From: Pomphorhynchus laevis
Taxonomy: Eukaryota > Acanthocephala > Palaeacanthocephala > Echinorhynchida > Pomphorhynchidae
Direction: 5' to 3'
NCBI GenBank assembly: GCA_012934845.2
Contig: WNNJ02003012.1
Location: forward strand, 1-64,000
Length of the DNA stretch: 64,000 nucleotides
Shown here: positions 46,401 through 57,826 of the stretch, one piece after another
How the letters are laid out: every line of letters begins with the position of its first letter
Numbering within the stretch: position 1 is the first letter of the stretch
Notes under the pieces: model-generated
Told to the model about the DNA's origin: nothing
Database searches by the model: none
What the model saw: only the letters and a program-made list of their open reading frames with translations
Made by a program: the position numbers and the translations under genes

Positions 46401-47150
46401 GTATTTATTTTTTTAATACGGATGGTCTGAATATTATGTCATTTATATTAGCAATATATACACTGGCAACTTTAGATATCAATTAACAAACGAAACCAAG
46501 GACGTAGTTCATTATAAATAGAATATATAAAATATTGTAATACATATATTAAATTAAGAACGTATATAATTCAGATCAGTTAAATAAGTCTACATATTTC
46601 GTACCGTTCATAAATTAAGTTGATTGATCCCTAGCAATATAGACACTGACTACTTCAGTGATCAAAATTAGCATTGACTTTTGTTCTATGTCATGTGATA
46701 TTTGTATTTTAATTACTAGTGATGTCCACTGATGTTCTTGGTTTTAACTGAGTGTGTAATTACAACGTCATACTTAAGTCTTTTTATATCATTCCGTCTT
46801 GCAAATTCTAAAATTATTTTGGTTTCACCGATATGTTGGATATATACAGCTTAATCATGATGATAACGGTGCTGTTTGGAATTCATTTTTTAATAAATTT
46901 AATAAAAACCTATATCGGATACTTAAAAGGTTGCAAAAATAGAGTAATTCGAATACAGTGGAACATTTAAAAATTATTAATGAAATTCATGGATCATGGG
47001 TAACAGATTAACGTATCAATTATATTTTAAAATAGTTCATACATTACTGAATTTGATATTATATTTTAATAATTTGATATTTTATTTAATATAATATTAT
47101 ATTTGATATTATATTTAAATAATTTGATATTATATTTCAATTATATTATG
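46400..47150. other. AT-rich spacer, nothing seen
   Basis: No coding or repeat signal beyond low complexity. Confidence 0.5.
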
Positions 47151-47188
47151 AAGATAATAAACAGTACGATTTATCGTACTGTTTATAC

Positions 47189-47420
47189 GGTTTCGTGTGT
47201 ACTATTTATCAAGGTTTCGTGTGTACTATTTATCAAGGTTTCGTGTCTACTATTAAGCAAGGTTTCGAGTGTACTATTAAGCAAGGTTTCGAGTGTACTA
47301 TTAAGCAAGGTTTCGAGTGTACTGTTTATCAAGGTTTCGTGTGTACAATTTAGCAAGGTTTCGTGTGTACTATTTTGCAAGGTTTCGTGTGTACTATTTA
47401 GCAAGGTTTCGTGTGTATTA
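47189..47420. repeat. 24-bp minisatellite (ggtttcgtgtgtactatttatcaa type), nine and a half units
   Basis: Units start at 47189 and every 24 bp to 47405. The last is cut after gtgtgtat by the transposon insertion at 47421. Variants differ at a few positions (tatcaa/aagcaa/tagcaa). Because 24 is a multiple of three, it keeps long frames open on both strands (120 and 73 codons); these are not genes. A short palindrome, acagtacgatttatcgtact, precedes the array. Confidence 0.9.
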
Positions 47421-47422
47421 TA

Positions 47423-49073
47423 CAGAGTATTTCATTATTATAGACCCCTTTTTGCATTATTATAAACCCTTATTTGCATTATTATAGACCCCTATTTGCA
47501 TTATTATAGACCCCTATTTGCATTATTATAGACCCCTATTTGCATTATTATAGACCCCTATTTGCATTATTATAGAACCCTTTTTGCATTATTATGGACC
47601 CTATTTGCATTATTATAGACCCCTTTTTGCATTATTATAGACCCCTATTTGCATTATTATAGACCCCTATTTGAATTATTATAGACCCCTCCTTCAGGTT
47701 GCTTTGGTTTATATTTAAATAAAAATTTTACCCAAGAATGAATACTCAAAATTCAGAAACCAGCAGAGAACATGAAGAAGAAACACGTAAAAAGAGACAA
47801 GTGATTACCAGAAACATTATAGAATGTTTTCTCAATCAGCAGGGAAAGGACTTAACCTTTAAAGACGTCTTCTATATTAAACCTATCAAAAAGTACAGTA
47901 AAAAGGTTATATAAGAAATATCTCAATGGGGATTTTGTTGATTTAACAAATTTTAAAACTGCTGGAGAAAAAAAAACAGTGAACTTGAAAAATTTGTCGT
48001 TTGAGAAAAGCATTTTATCTACAGAGATAGCTTCTAACCCATGCGCAAGTTTAAAAACACTGGCATCTACTCTTTCTTCATACAATGCTTTAGGTTCCTA
48101 TTCCATTTCAACCGTCTCAAGAATCATAAAGAAAATGAATTACACAAGGAAGACGCTGACCTTAGTTCCGATAAATAGAAACAGTAACATCAACAAAACA
48201 ACAAGGGCCCAATATGGAACAACTATCAATACGATTGCCGATGACAGATTGATTTTTCTTGACGAATCTGGGTTTAATCTACATTTGCATCAGAAAATGG
48301 GGTATTCGCCAAAAAATACGAAGTGTTTTATTAATGTCCCAAATTCGAAAGGTGTAAATGTTTCACTGCTGTGTGCTATAACAACTTCTGGTGTTTTCGC
48401 ACATAAAACCAAAATCGGAAGTTTTAAATCTATTGATATTATAGAATTCATTTCTTCAAAGTTTCCACCGTTAGAAAGCAACAACAGGAAATATGTAATA
48501 ATGGACAACGCATCCATACACAAGACAGCCGAGGTTCGCGAAGCGTTTAACAGGAAAAACTACATACTTATGTTCTTACCTCCGTACTCTCCTCAGCTCA
48601 ATCCTATTAAGGAATTCTTTGCATGTCTAAAAGCAAGAGTCAAACAACGACCCGCATCTACCAATCCTCAAATGCTTATTGGTGTAATTAATGACATAGT
48701 TACAAATGATAACTTCATAATGACTGGATACTTTGAACATATGAGAAGATGGGTTTTACAAGCAATTGTACATGCTGATTTTTTTAAATTAAATACCTTT
48801 TTATATTTTTAGTTTTAAAATTATATTATGGTTATTCGTAAAAAATAACATGAACCAAAGCAACCTGAAGGAAGAGTCTATAATAATGCAAATAGGGGTC
48901 TATAATAATGCAAATAGGGGTCTATAATAATGCAAAAAGGGGTCTATAATAATGCAAAAAGGGTTCTATAATAATGCAAATAGGGGTCTATAATAATGCA
49001 AATAGGGGTCTATAATAATGCAAATAGGGTCTATAATAATGCAAAAAGGGGTCTATAATAATGAAATACTCTG
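47423..49073. mobile_element. Tc1/mariner (IS630)-type transposon with tandem-repeat ends
   Basis: The ends CAGAGTATTTCATTATTATA and its reverse complement are flanked by TA on both sides (47421-47422, 49074-49075), the usual target duplication. Inside each end lies an array of 22-bp units, tatttgcattattatagacc plus cc: 12 on the left (to 47689) and 9, inverted, on the right (48874-49062). Next come 20-bp inner inverted repeats tccttcaggttgctttggtt (47690-47709 and 48854-48873). A single transposase gene fills the centre. The element is 1651 bp long. Confidence 0.88.
47739..48812 (+). pseudogene. IS630/Tc1-type DDE transposase, one frameshift
   Basis: The 277-codon main frame (47979-48812) has the DDE_3 layout: LIFLDESGFNLH (first Asp, about residue 94), KYVIMDNASIHKT (second Asp, about 176) and MFLPPYSPQLNPIKEFFACL. 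In relatives the catalytic Glu directly follows NPI; here that position is Lys and the next residue is Glu, so the third catalytic residue is probably lost or displaced. The N-terminal part starts at ATG 47739 (MNTQNSETSREHEEETRKKR, then FLNQQGKDLTFKDV). It changes frame near 47870 into LNLSKSTVKRLYKKYLNGDF, a helix-turn-helix, which runs on into the main frame. One missing base near 47870 would account for this. The copy is probably inactive. Confidence 0.85.
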
Positions 49074-49133
49074 TATTATATAATTATATAATTGTATAAT
49101 TATAATATACATAATATAATACAATTATATTAT

Positions 49134-49450
49134 GAAGATGCTACCAGAGGTTAGCGAAATATCAATAAAAAAATTCTTTCTGTAATCCAGCTCCAACAAC
49201 TCTTTATCAATAATGGATCAGTATCAACTATTTAAAATTAATATTTATATCAAGTTAAAATTCTCTTGATATACTCAAATATCAAGTTAAGATGTTTTGA
49301 TGATGACTAATACTGTTTGTTGAAAATTTAGATTACAAAAACAACCTTTTATGTTTGCAATTTGTAAATTCTATTGAAAATTATATTGGGAAAATTGAAT
49401 ACAGCTCAAAAGAACTATTCAGTAACATGGTAAAAACATACTAAAGTTAT
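49134..49450 (+). mobile_element. terminal-type repeat with mini hammerhead-like motif
   Basis: gaagatgctaccagaggtta, gcgaaatatcaataaa at 49134-49169 matches 45829-45862. Downstream tccaacaactctttatcaataatgga matches 46345-46372, and 49290-49410 matches 46150-46290. This is a non-coding repeat of a retroelement family. Confidence 0.5.
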
Positions 49451-49589
49451 GCTTAGAAAGTTAATACTTGAAGCTAAAGCTTTACAAATCAGGTACATTG
49501 ATGACATAAATGTTGTATAACTTATCGTTATTTGACATTTTTGTAGATTGTTTAATAAAGCCTCTTTGTCAAAGTTTGGTTTGTTCACA

Positions 49590-49960
49590 ACAATTTTTTG
49601 AACAATTGTATACGAATGGAGAAGTTTTTCAAACCCGAAATGCTCACAATCACGCCTGACAATCATTATGCTACCGTCGATTGGAGACATTGGAAACAAA
49701 GAATATCTTCATTTTTATCAGTAATTCCGGACATCACTGACGCTCAGAAACTCCTTATCTTGGTCAATTTAATCATTGGAACGTTTTATCTTACCATCGA
49801 CGAATGCAAAAAGTTCGAATAAGCTCTCGACAAACTGGAAACATTATTTGTGAAACCGAAGAACGTTATTTACAATCGACATATTTTATCCTCAACAAAG
49901 AAAAACCTGGAACAAAGTATCGACCAATTTTTTCAAACTCTATATATTGAAAAAATAATA
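49590..49960 (+). mobile_element. LTR element fossil, gag-like fragment
   Basis: A frame from 49616 contains ATVDWRHWKQRISSFL and TDAQKLLILVNLI, with further related sequence to about 49945. This is the N-terminal part of a gag gene as found in gypsy-like insect elements. Only this fragment is present and it is broken. A shorter relative starts at 52728. Confidence 0.5.
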
Positions 49961-50129
49961 ATGTTTTCAAATTAATTTCTTCAATATAATTCTATTGAAG
50001 AATTATATTGGGAAAATTAAATACTCCTTAAATAACTAGTCAGTAAAACATACTAAAGTTATGATAATAATAATCAAAATTAAAGAAAGTTAATGCTGGA
50101 AGCTAAAGCTTTACAAATCAGGTACATCG

Positions 50130-51350
50130 AACAGCTTAATCTACATATAAGCAAATTCAATTGGCGCAAAAGATTCATTAAGCTATTTTAACATAGAAGT
50201 GTGTCTAGTGCTATGAGAACCTGGCGAGCTGGTGACATCGAACACATTGTTTTGAATACAAATGAGTTATGTGTAGTCTATCTGACATGAATGCTAGTGC
50301 CTAGTGTGCATTATTGAACGACTTTAGACAGAGTTCATATAGCTTGGCCGAAAATATAGCCAAATTCGCAATACAGCTTGTAAGAATAAAATACCACATC
50401 GTTCAATGGAACAATTTCTCGCAAATCTGCTTATAACGCTAAACAAACATCTAGCAGTTCGTCCGATTGATGAATGTGAAATATTAAGGAAAAGTAATAG
50501 GAAAATTTTTAATAACAGTAATCAGCAAAGACCTTTATGCAGTAACCGGGGCGGACATTCATGTCCGCCCCGGTTACTGCTTGAGAGATCATACAACGCA
50601 GTGAGAGATCGTACAACGTAATTGTCTAAGGACCTTATCAACTTACTCCAGGTTTGTAAAAATCTAGACTTGATTAGTAATGCTGAGTATCGACGTCTAT
50701 ATTTAACTGCTTCTCGTCTACCTAAACTTTACAGTCTTCCTAAGATATACAAATTAGGCACACCAATGAGGCCTATCGTTTCTATGACTGGTTCACTACA
50801 TCATCAGCTTGCCAGGTTCTTAAACAAATACTATTTCCTTATGTAGGTTTTATGGAGGTTTTACAATCTAGAGTCACCAATAGCTCTGAATTTGTTAACA
50901 AGCTTAAAGACATTACAATTTCAGGTGAACATATTGTTTTTATCTTAGACGTCGTATCTATCTGCACAAATATTCCGATTAAGGAATCAGAACACAGGCA
51001 ACCAAATTCGTTCCCAGTCCATGGTCAGCTCCCAATAATATTAATACTTTTAAATAGATTTTGAAGGAAGCTGTAGCAACAGAGAAGCTGTAGCCGCATT
51101 CCGAGAAGTCACACTTCCGTTGATAAGTGAGCTGGAGAGTTGTGTTTTGAACGTCCTACAATGTAAAAACGTGGATGATACCACTTGCACTAGACAAAAT
51201 TTTGGAATTGTGGTCTCTGTTGGTGGAAATTTGACCAAAGTATGGTTACATAGTAAATCTAGGAAAGTGTAATCTCCTAGTAATCCTAAACAATCAAAAA
51301 TTCGTAATTTATTTAGACTCAGAATTTTCAAAAATATTACTAGGAGTAAT
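50130..51350 (+). mobile_element. Penelope-like element fragment
   Basis: 50622-50846 reads LINLLQVCKNLDLISNAEYR, then LPKLYSLPKIYKLGTPMRPI and VSMTGSLHHQLARFLNKYYF. The next frame reads EHIVFILDVVSICTNIPIKE (motif A region). These are PLE RT boxes of the same subfamily as the 24.6-27.0 kb copy. Motif B and the YxDD box are absent. Sequence before it (50340-50530) may be its N-terminal part. A long palindrome lies at 50539-50580. 51050-51350 is unrecognised. Confidence 0.6.
50539..50580. repeat. perfect GC-rich palindrome, 20-bp arms, 2-nt loop
   Basis: gcagtaaccggggcggacat, tc, then its exact reverse complement. It is strikingly GC-rich for this window. Confidence 0.92.
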
Positions 51351-51389
51351 ATTGAGTTTACTTAGGAACAGAGAGCGATCGAATGTGTC

Positions 51390-52470
51390 AATAGCTTTAC
51401 TAAAATCGATGAAAGCTGAATATAATGACCTTCGATTTTAAATGACGTATGTTCACAAGGCTCCGTATTAGGCCCTATGCTTTTCTCTCTTCTTCTTGGT
51501 GATTTGTCTTCGATTTCTCATAAATTTAACTTCCATGTTATACAATATGCTGATGACATTCTCATCTATGCTCATGCACCTGTTTATCGTATTCACGATC
51601 TTAGTGTGTCTGCTTCCGACTGTCTTGTCTCAATTTCCAATCATCTTTCTTCCCTTCGCCTTTCTCTGAATCCTGATAAATCCAAAATTATGTGGATCCT
51701 ACCTCAACTCCTCGGCTTCGAACCTCCCTCCGTATCATTAAATTCTACAATTATTCCTATCGTTGATAATCTCGTTTTACTAGACTTTCATTTTGACAAC
51801 CGACTTTCACTTAAACCTTTCGCTAGAGATAAAGTACGCTCATCTACCTTGATACTCCGCAACCTCCGTCAAGTTCGTAGATTGATCGATTTTCCTTCTT
51901 GTATGACTCTAATATCTTCTCTCCTTTTTTCTAGACTCGATTATTGTCTTAGTCTATTTTCCAACTCACCTAAATCCACTCTTCTTCCCCTACAACGCAT
52001 CGTCAACGCAGCCGTCCGAATTCTCCTTCGTCTTCGTCGTTTTGATCATACATCCTACCATCTTGCTTCTCTCGATTTGTCTACAATTTATTGTCGTGTT
52101 CAAATTCGTCTTCTTATCGTTGCTTTCCGCCTTGTAACTCTTCATACCCCTTCATTTCTCAATCTTCCTTTTCTTGATAATTCTCGTCCTGTTTACTGTT
52201 CCTTGCGTTCCTGTAATTCCCTTCTTTTACATGTCCCAAACTACTCTACCTCCTTTGGACTCCGCTCCTTCCTGGTGGCTGCTCCTCTATCGTGGAATCA
52301 TCTGCCCATTCATATACGCCAATCAATTTCCTTACCGTGCTTTAAACAACAAATCCGATCCCATTTAAACAATTTATCTGCTTGACTTTTTCATTTTTGT
52401 TTGTGGACTTGTAAGCGTACAGCTTGTACACATTTGCCACATTAAATAAATTTGTATTATTATTACCATA
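51390..52470 (+). mobile_element. 5'-truncated CR1/L2-type LINE with open 3' half of ORF2
   Basis: The frame enters at GSVLGPMLFSLLLGDLSS (RT motif B side), then FHVIQYADDILIYAHAP (motif C, YADD) and LRLSLNPDKSKIMWI. A thumb/C-terminal region ends LASLDLSTIYCRVQIRLLIV, SFGLRSFLVAAPLSWNHLP and CFKQQIRSHLNNLSA, with a stop at 52385. The LASLD..P..YR.Q.., G.RSF..AAP..WN.LP..IR signature belongs to the CR1/L2/Rex-like group. The 302 codons have no break. A short 3' UTR ends with attaaataaatttgtattat, a typical tail. Confidence 0.75.
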
Positions 52471-52724
52471 CTGCGTAGGATATCAATAACGACTAGCGTA
52501 GAACGATTTTAACGAAATCCGAATTGTTCAGTGTTATATAACCCTCACGAAAATGAACTAGACAATTGATTTTTAAAAATCGATTATGGTTTAGGAGTGC
52601 AGCTCCTCGGTATGAATTTGTTGAGTTAAAGTTTCCTTTATCTTTATACAGAACCTTAATCACACCACATGCTATAATAAAGCTTAAACCTTAAGCTTTT
52701 CTCTAATAAAACAAATTATTATAA

Positions 52725-52860
52725 CAATTGTTGATGGATAAATTCCTGCAGCCACAAGTCTTGTCACTCGATCCAGACAACAGACAGGCAGACTACCATC
52801 GACTAGGTCAGCTAACAAATGATCAAAAGTTCACACGAACGGCTACACAATCTCGAACGA
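52725..52860 (+). mobile_element. small gag-like LTR element fossil
   Basis: The frame from 52728 (MDKFLQPQVLSLDPDNRQAD) resembles the start of the gag-like piece at 49616. It is very short and broken. Confidence 0.35.
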
Positions 52861-52979
52861 AAGGTCCACACTTATTCATGTTTACAAGATGCATCCACCG
52901 GCTCAAGTATTGGAATCAAATGCAATACTTGATTTTCACAACTTGAAAATATAAAACAAATTATATTTTTCTCAAAAAT

Positions 52980-54150
52980 TATTATTTAATTTGAACAATT
53001 TTCCATTTGGTGTTTTATCCAAGCATTTGATAGCAGAGTGGTGAAATAATATAATATTTAAAGGTCCCATTAGCATTATTAGAGAATACATTGAAATTTT
53101 AAAAATATATATTAATATAAAATAATACTATTTTTAATTAAAAAAATGATTTTAGACGAATAATTCTTAATTCAATCAAGGTAAAACATCACATTTCGGT
53201 AACTAACTGTTCCCATTGTCAGGCTGATCAAAAAATTTGTGAAGGTGGCTTTATTTACTATGGCTCACAGTTCCGTAATTGAATACGGTACGAAAATTTG
53301 CACAATACGGATAAATTGAATACTGATTGGTTTTTTCCGAAAGCAACAGCCATTCTATATGCCATTGCCAGGACTTCAACCCATACGGTCAAGATCAAGG
53401 CAACTTAAAGGAAAGTGCTAAATCTGGATGAATTACTAGCAAATATCTACCTGAATGGAGATATTATCTTAAAAGTGAAGCTTTAACATATTTTGGATCA
53501 CTTGTTCGGAAGAAGAAAGTTGTGTCTTAGGATGATATCAAGTCCAAAATTGAACAAGCAACCACAACATTTGATGACATGAAAGTATATTTGTCATAAA
53601 GCAGTGACAAATATACATGCTCAATATCATCCGTCAAAACTATCAAATCTTTTAATAACCTATTTTATGCGGGCCATTGAGACGTTGACAAATATTTATT
53701 GCTTAAGGAATCTGAATGAATGAGCTGCTGTTTGCGACAAGAATCCTTGAAAACCGATTAAACAGAAACGACGAAAGTTTAATTTTCAAGTCTAAAAACG
53801 TTAGCAGTACATAGTTTAATAATATAGAACGACATTTTAATCGACGTTTTGACAATTGTCGTAGGCATTAAATAAGATAACAATAATACGTAAGAAATTT
53901 GTCTTAAGATGACGAACTCAACACTTTTAGTGTGGGTCTAAATTATTGCCCAAAGCCTAGAGAAATTAATAGGTTATAATCAATAGATTTATACAAAGCA
54001 TAAAACAAACAATTAATTTAGCCTATCCTTTTGAAGGCAGCAGTAATGTACATGCTCGAAACGTATCAAAATAACAAAGATATGAAGATGTTTGTCAGCA
54101 TGCCACCGAATGCGTATTAACAATCCAAAAATACTTCTAAAATAGATACA
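52980..54150. other. AT-rich region with a weak LINE-like trace
   Basis: Near 53455-53600 a frame reads RYYLKSEALTYFGSLVRKKK, then DDIKSKIEQATTTFDDMK, which resembles the YLGS...DI..RI..A...F..L part of RTE-like LINE ORFs. It has stops and no other boxes, so it is only a weak call. The rest shows nothing. Confidence 0.3.
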
Positions 54151-54158
54151 CATTTAGA

Positions 54159-55411
54159 ATGAGTGCAATTTTTTCAACATCGGAGCATCAAAGCTCCATG
54201 GAAAAAGCGAAATCTCTCGAATTTTCAAGCAAATTGGATTCAGATAAAGGTAATTTCCTTGTTACAGACGATAATTTCACCGAAAAAAGGTAAATGATGT
54301 TTTTGTGTCTGACTCTGGTGACTCGGGGGAACTTCCCCCTGTTCCAAAAATGAAAAATTTATTACTTATCGCTGGTATTAAACCTATTGAACGTCATCTA
54401 CTGTTCAATACATTTCTTCGCGACTTTATTAACAATTTCCCAGGTCGCATACTGTTTAACTCAGTTAAGACTGGCGATAATTTACTAAGAATTTCTTTTG
54501 CATCCGCTGATATAGCAAAACAATATATGGACTTTTTTACAAAGAATCTTTCGCATCTTGGAACATTCAATTTTAAACCTATACAAGCTACTATTAAAAT
54601 TACAAACTTTCCGCTTTTTCCCGATGATTCAGATATAAATTGCCTTATGAAAACGTATAAACTTTCATCAGTCCGACAGTTAAAGTCTAAATTTGGCGAC
54701 CCACTGCCGGTCGCATTTGCGAACACCGACCGTGATACTGGTGAGGTCATGTGTAGGACTTCAGCTAATCCCTTTATCGGATTTAATCTAAAATGTTCGC
54801 TGATCAGCGAAGACCTTTTTTACTTATCCACATTGCAATAAGTGTCATAAGTGAAGACATTGGGCCTCCACTTGTAAGTTACCTCAACTGTGTGGCATAT
54901 GCAGCAGTGGTTCCTGCTCTGCCCTGGCTAATAATTCCAAATGCTCAGCCAACCCACTCTGTAACAACTGCGGATTGGGGCATCCGTCTTGGTCCCGCAA
55001 GTGCCAGCATTTTACTAAATACAAGAATAAATATGTTCCTTCGTCTGCTGCTACTAAGAACTCTTTTTCTGACGCAGCCAAGATAATTCCTCCTGACAGA
55101 ATGTCTAATGCGGACATTTTGTACCTAATAGAAAACTCTAAGAAAATGATACTTATGCAAATGGAGAACTTAATTAAACCGCTGGTTAACTCTTTGGTAC
55201 AAAACCCGACTGTTAGTCATGAAGAGTACTACCCCAAATCAAAAAAAAGGGTGGCTATGCTCAACCGATCCCACCGAATAAGGTAGGAAAACTTCTTAAA
55301 GCTAGAAATACAAGCTCCACCCCGGGAAATGAAGATATTGCCCAGGGGGCACCGGCCGATGTCGGGGCTAGAGGTGGGAAGGGAAACCTTTCCACACCTA
55401 GCTCTGTCTAG
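54159..55411 (+). pseudogene. LINE ORF1, RRM-like and zinc-knuckle nucleic-acid binding protein
   Basis: It starts MSAIFSTSEHQSSMEKAKSL at 54159, changes frame near 54290 (poly-A stretch), then runs SDSGDSGELPPVPKMKNLLL. The middle part (GRILFNSVKTGDNLLRISFA, then IQATIKITNFPLFPDDSDIN) has the look of the RRM-like fold of LINE ORF1 proteins. Near 54830 the frame shifts in a T-run into YPHCNKCHK, stop, RHWASTC, a CCHC knuckle with exact C-x2-C-x4-H-x4-C spacing whose fourth spacer position is a TGA. A second knuckle, CNNCGLGHPSWSRKC, follows. A last frame change in an A-run near 55250 leads to the stop at 55409. Confidence 0.7.
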
Positions 55412-55442
55412 GTTGACAGCCCCCGTCTAACTGATCTGTCAC

Positions 55443-57826
55443 ATGGTGAGTAAGCCCGAGCCTTTTTCACTGAATATTCTTCAGTGGAATTCGGGAGGTG
55501 CTTCTACCCTTAGGCTTCTATCTGGTAGAGACGCAGATGTTATAGTCCTTCAGGATACGCGGTCTATCCGTCTCCCCCAGGACATTACTCGATTTATCCC
55601 TAAGCACATTTATACCCACTATACTCCGTATATAACCCCGCCTCACTCCTCTTCATCTCAAGGACTCTCGACCTTAGTTAAATGCTCTTTAAGGTCTTCC
55701 CTCATTCTAAACTTCTCGTGTCCAGCCCTGTCTTGTTTGGTAGTTTCACTCGTCAAGAACGGTAAACGCCTCAGTCTAGCCAACGTCTATATTCGTCCAG
55801 GAGAGATTCATAAAAACCGTGACCTCCTGGATGGGATAATTGATGGCCGTTACGACATGGTACTAGGTGACTTCAACGACAGAACTGGTCGTTGGATTAA
55901 TGCAGCACTCCGCAGAGCCAGGAACGGTTATCTTATTCATAAACCACCGTACCCCACCGTTCATTGCACATCAACAAATTCTCTTCTCGACTTACTATTG
56001 CTCCACGAGAAGTGGTTGCTTAAACCCTTCTGCACGGAGCAATCGCGCAACATCTGTCCACCTCTCATGACCTGATTCGTTGGCGAATAGAGGAGGATTC
56101 GCTACTTCGGAGAAGATTCCACTTTGACCCCATCAGAGTGGCTTTCTTCCAGGCAGCTATCCAACGCTTCCCCCGAATTGGCAATGAGAGTTTAACCAAA
56201 TTTAATTCCTATCTCTCTTCGCAAGCCACCGCGATTTTATCGACTACCCATAAAGGTCGCATTTTCAATCCCACTCCGACAAAACTCAAGGCTCTAGCTA
56301 AACTATTGCATCTCCCTGGTCTCTCTTCTTCTGCCAGACAAACACTCTCGACTGAATACTGGCGGACCAGATACCGGTTCCAGCTGAGTAAGGATAGGAC
56401 GAGTATCGCTCGTCTTAACCCTTCTCAGTCTTCCTGTTTGAAGATTTCCAAGAAGGAGAAGTTTGCTTGTTGGAGGGATAGGGCTGCCGGGTGGATCGGT
56501 AGTATAGGCCTTGGAAATGTTTTGGAGGAGTCACTATCCCTACACAATTATGGAGCCACTCAATCACCGCAACCAATCCCGCCTTGGGGAGACTTCAGGA
56601 GTAGAGATATACCTGTTCCAGATATTCTTAATGCCTGGGGACCTCTTCCGGGCACCTCCAAAACCGTCGCTCTACTCTCTTCACGTGTCTGTCAGCTTTT
56701 GAGAGCCGATCAAAGAAGGGAGGTGGCCGTCACAATGCTTTTAGCCACCCCATCCGATGTGGCCGGTATCAATATTAGTCGAAGAATTTTTTTACCTAAA
56801 AAATATCCGGTCTCATGTCCTAAAGACCTGCGACCCATTTCGATTCAAAATTCCCTCGTATCGATCTACGAAAAAGCGCTTGCGCATAGAATCCGCGATC
56901 ATTTAAGTAGGCGAAATTTAATCCTACCTGGTTTCCATGGGTTCGTCAAAGGTCGCTCGGTCCATTCAGCAGTAGGTGAAGTGCATCAGTTTTGTCGGGA
57001 GAATAGCCATCAACTTGCTGTGGCTGTTTTCCTTCACTTTTCTGCTGCATTTGACCGCATCTCTATTCCTTTTGTTATCTCTTCTCTCAGGTCCCTCCGG
57101 TTGCCTGCGAGAATTGTTAACAGGGTGGAGATACTGCTGTACACCAAGCGATTTTACTATGATGATGACCCTGATGCGCGTCAGTTCTTCCCTATTACGG
57201 GTGTGCCTCAAGGTTCCCCTCTTTCTCCTATCTTGTATCTTGCTGCTTCCATAAATCTCTTCAAAATATTTAAACAATGCGATCAACGTCTAGTGGTATA
57301 CCCTGATGACACCACAGCCCTGTTTTCTGGACGCAGGTGTAAGGACGTAGTCTCTAACATCAGCCATTTATTTTTAAGATTAAAAGACCAGTTGCCCAGA
57401 TCCAATCTTGTTTTAAACTCCGCCAAATCGCAGGTGGTTGTCTTTCATGGCTCCCCTGCGACGAAACAAAAGCTTAAGAGACTAGCACTCTCTGATCTAG
57501 CCTCCTTATTTGCCTCTGAACCACTTCCTATCTTCACAAGTCGAGTAAAATACATGGGGTTTAACGTTTCGGTGAACTGGTCAGCGAAAGCCGACCTGGA
57601 TAGACTAAAACGTATCCTGAAGAGAGCTAGTTGGGCTCTGAAACGGGCCCAGCATCTGTCGTTGAATGGGAAAACTCAGGTGCGCCTATGGGGCACCTGG
57701 GCTATCTCGGGATTAGTCTTCTTCTCTAGAGGACGTCCCCCAGAGCAAAGACTAAGGTTTCTTAAGCTCCTCGTCTCCCGCTTACCCAACATTGTTCGCG
57801 CCGACTGGACTCTTCGGGGGGGGTGA
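55443..57826 (+). pseudogene. LINE ORF2, APE endonuclease plus reverse transcriptase
   Basis: 55443-56075 is the endonuclease: FSLNILQWNSGGAS, ADVIVLQDTRSIRLPQDITR, LANVYIRPGEIHKNRD, YDMVLGDFNDRTGRWINAAL. One missing base near 56045 (other copies have an extra c in the tcgcgcaacatctg stretch) shifts the frame. 56138-57826 is the RT: DLRPISIQNSLVSIYEKALA, GFVKGRSVHSAVGEVHQF, AVFLHFSAAFDRI (motif A, with His where other copies have the catalytic Asp), GVPQGSPLSPILYLAAS (motif B) and RLVVYPDDTTALFSG (motif C, YPDD for YADD). The C-terminal region has SRVKYMGFNVSVNWSAKADL. A G-run near 57818 may hide a further frame change into a short tail. The motif A change alone should abolish RT activity. 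Confidence 0.82.

Noticed and set aside
47103-47465. 120-codon plus and 73-codon minus frames over the 24-bp repeats
   Set aside because: The unit is a multiple of three and has no stops; this is a repeat artefact.
47433-49062. Evenly spaced 22-bp repeats as a CRISPR-like array
   Set aside because: The units are contiguous without unique spacers, inverted between the two sides, and lie inside a eukaryotic transposon.
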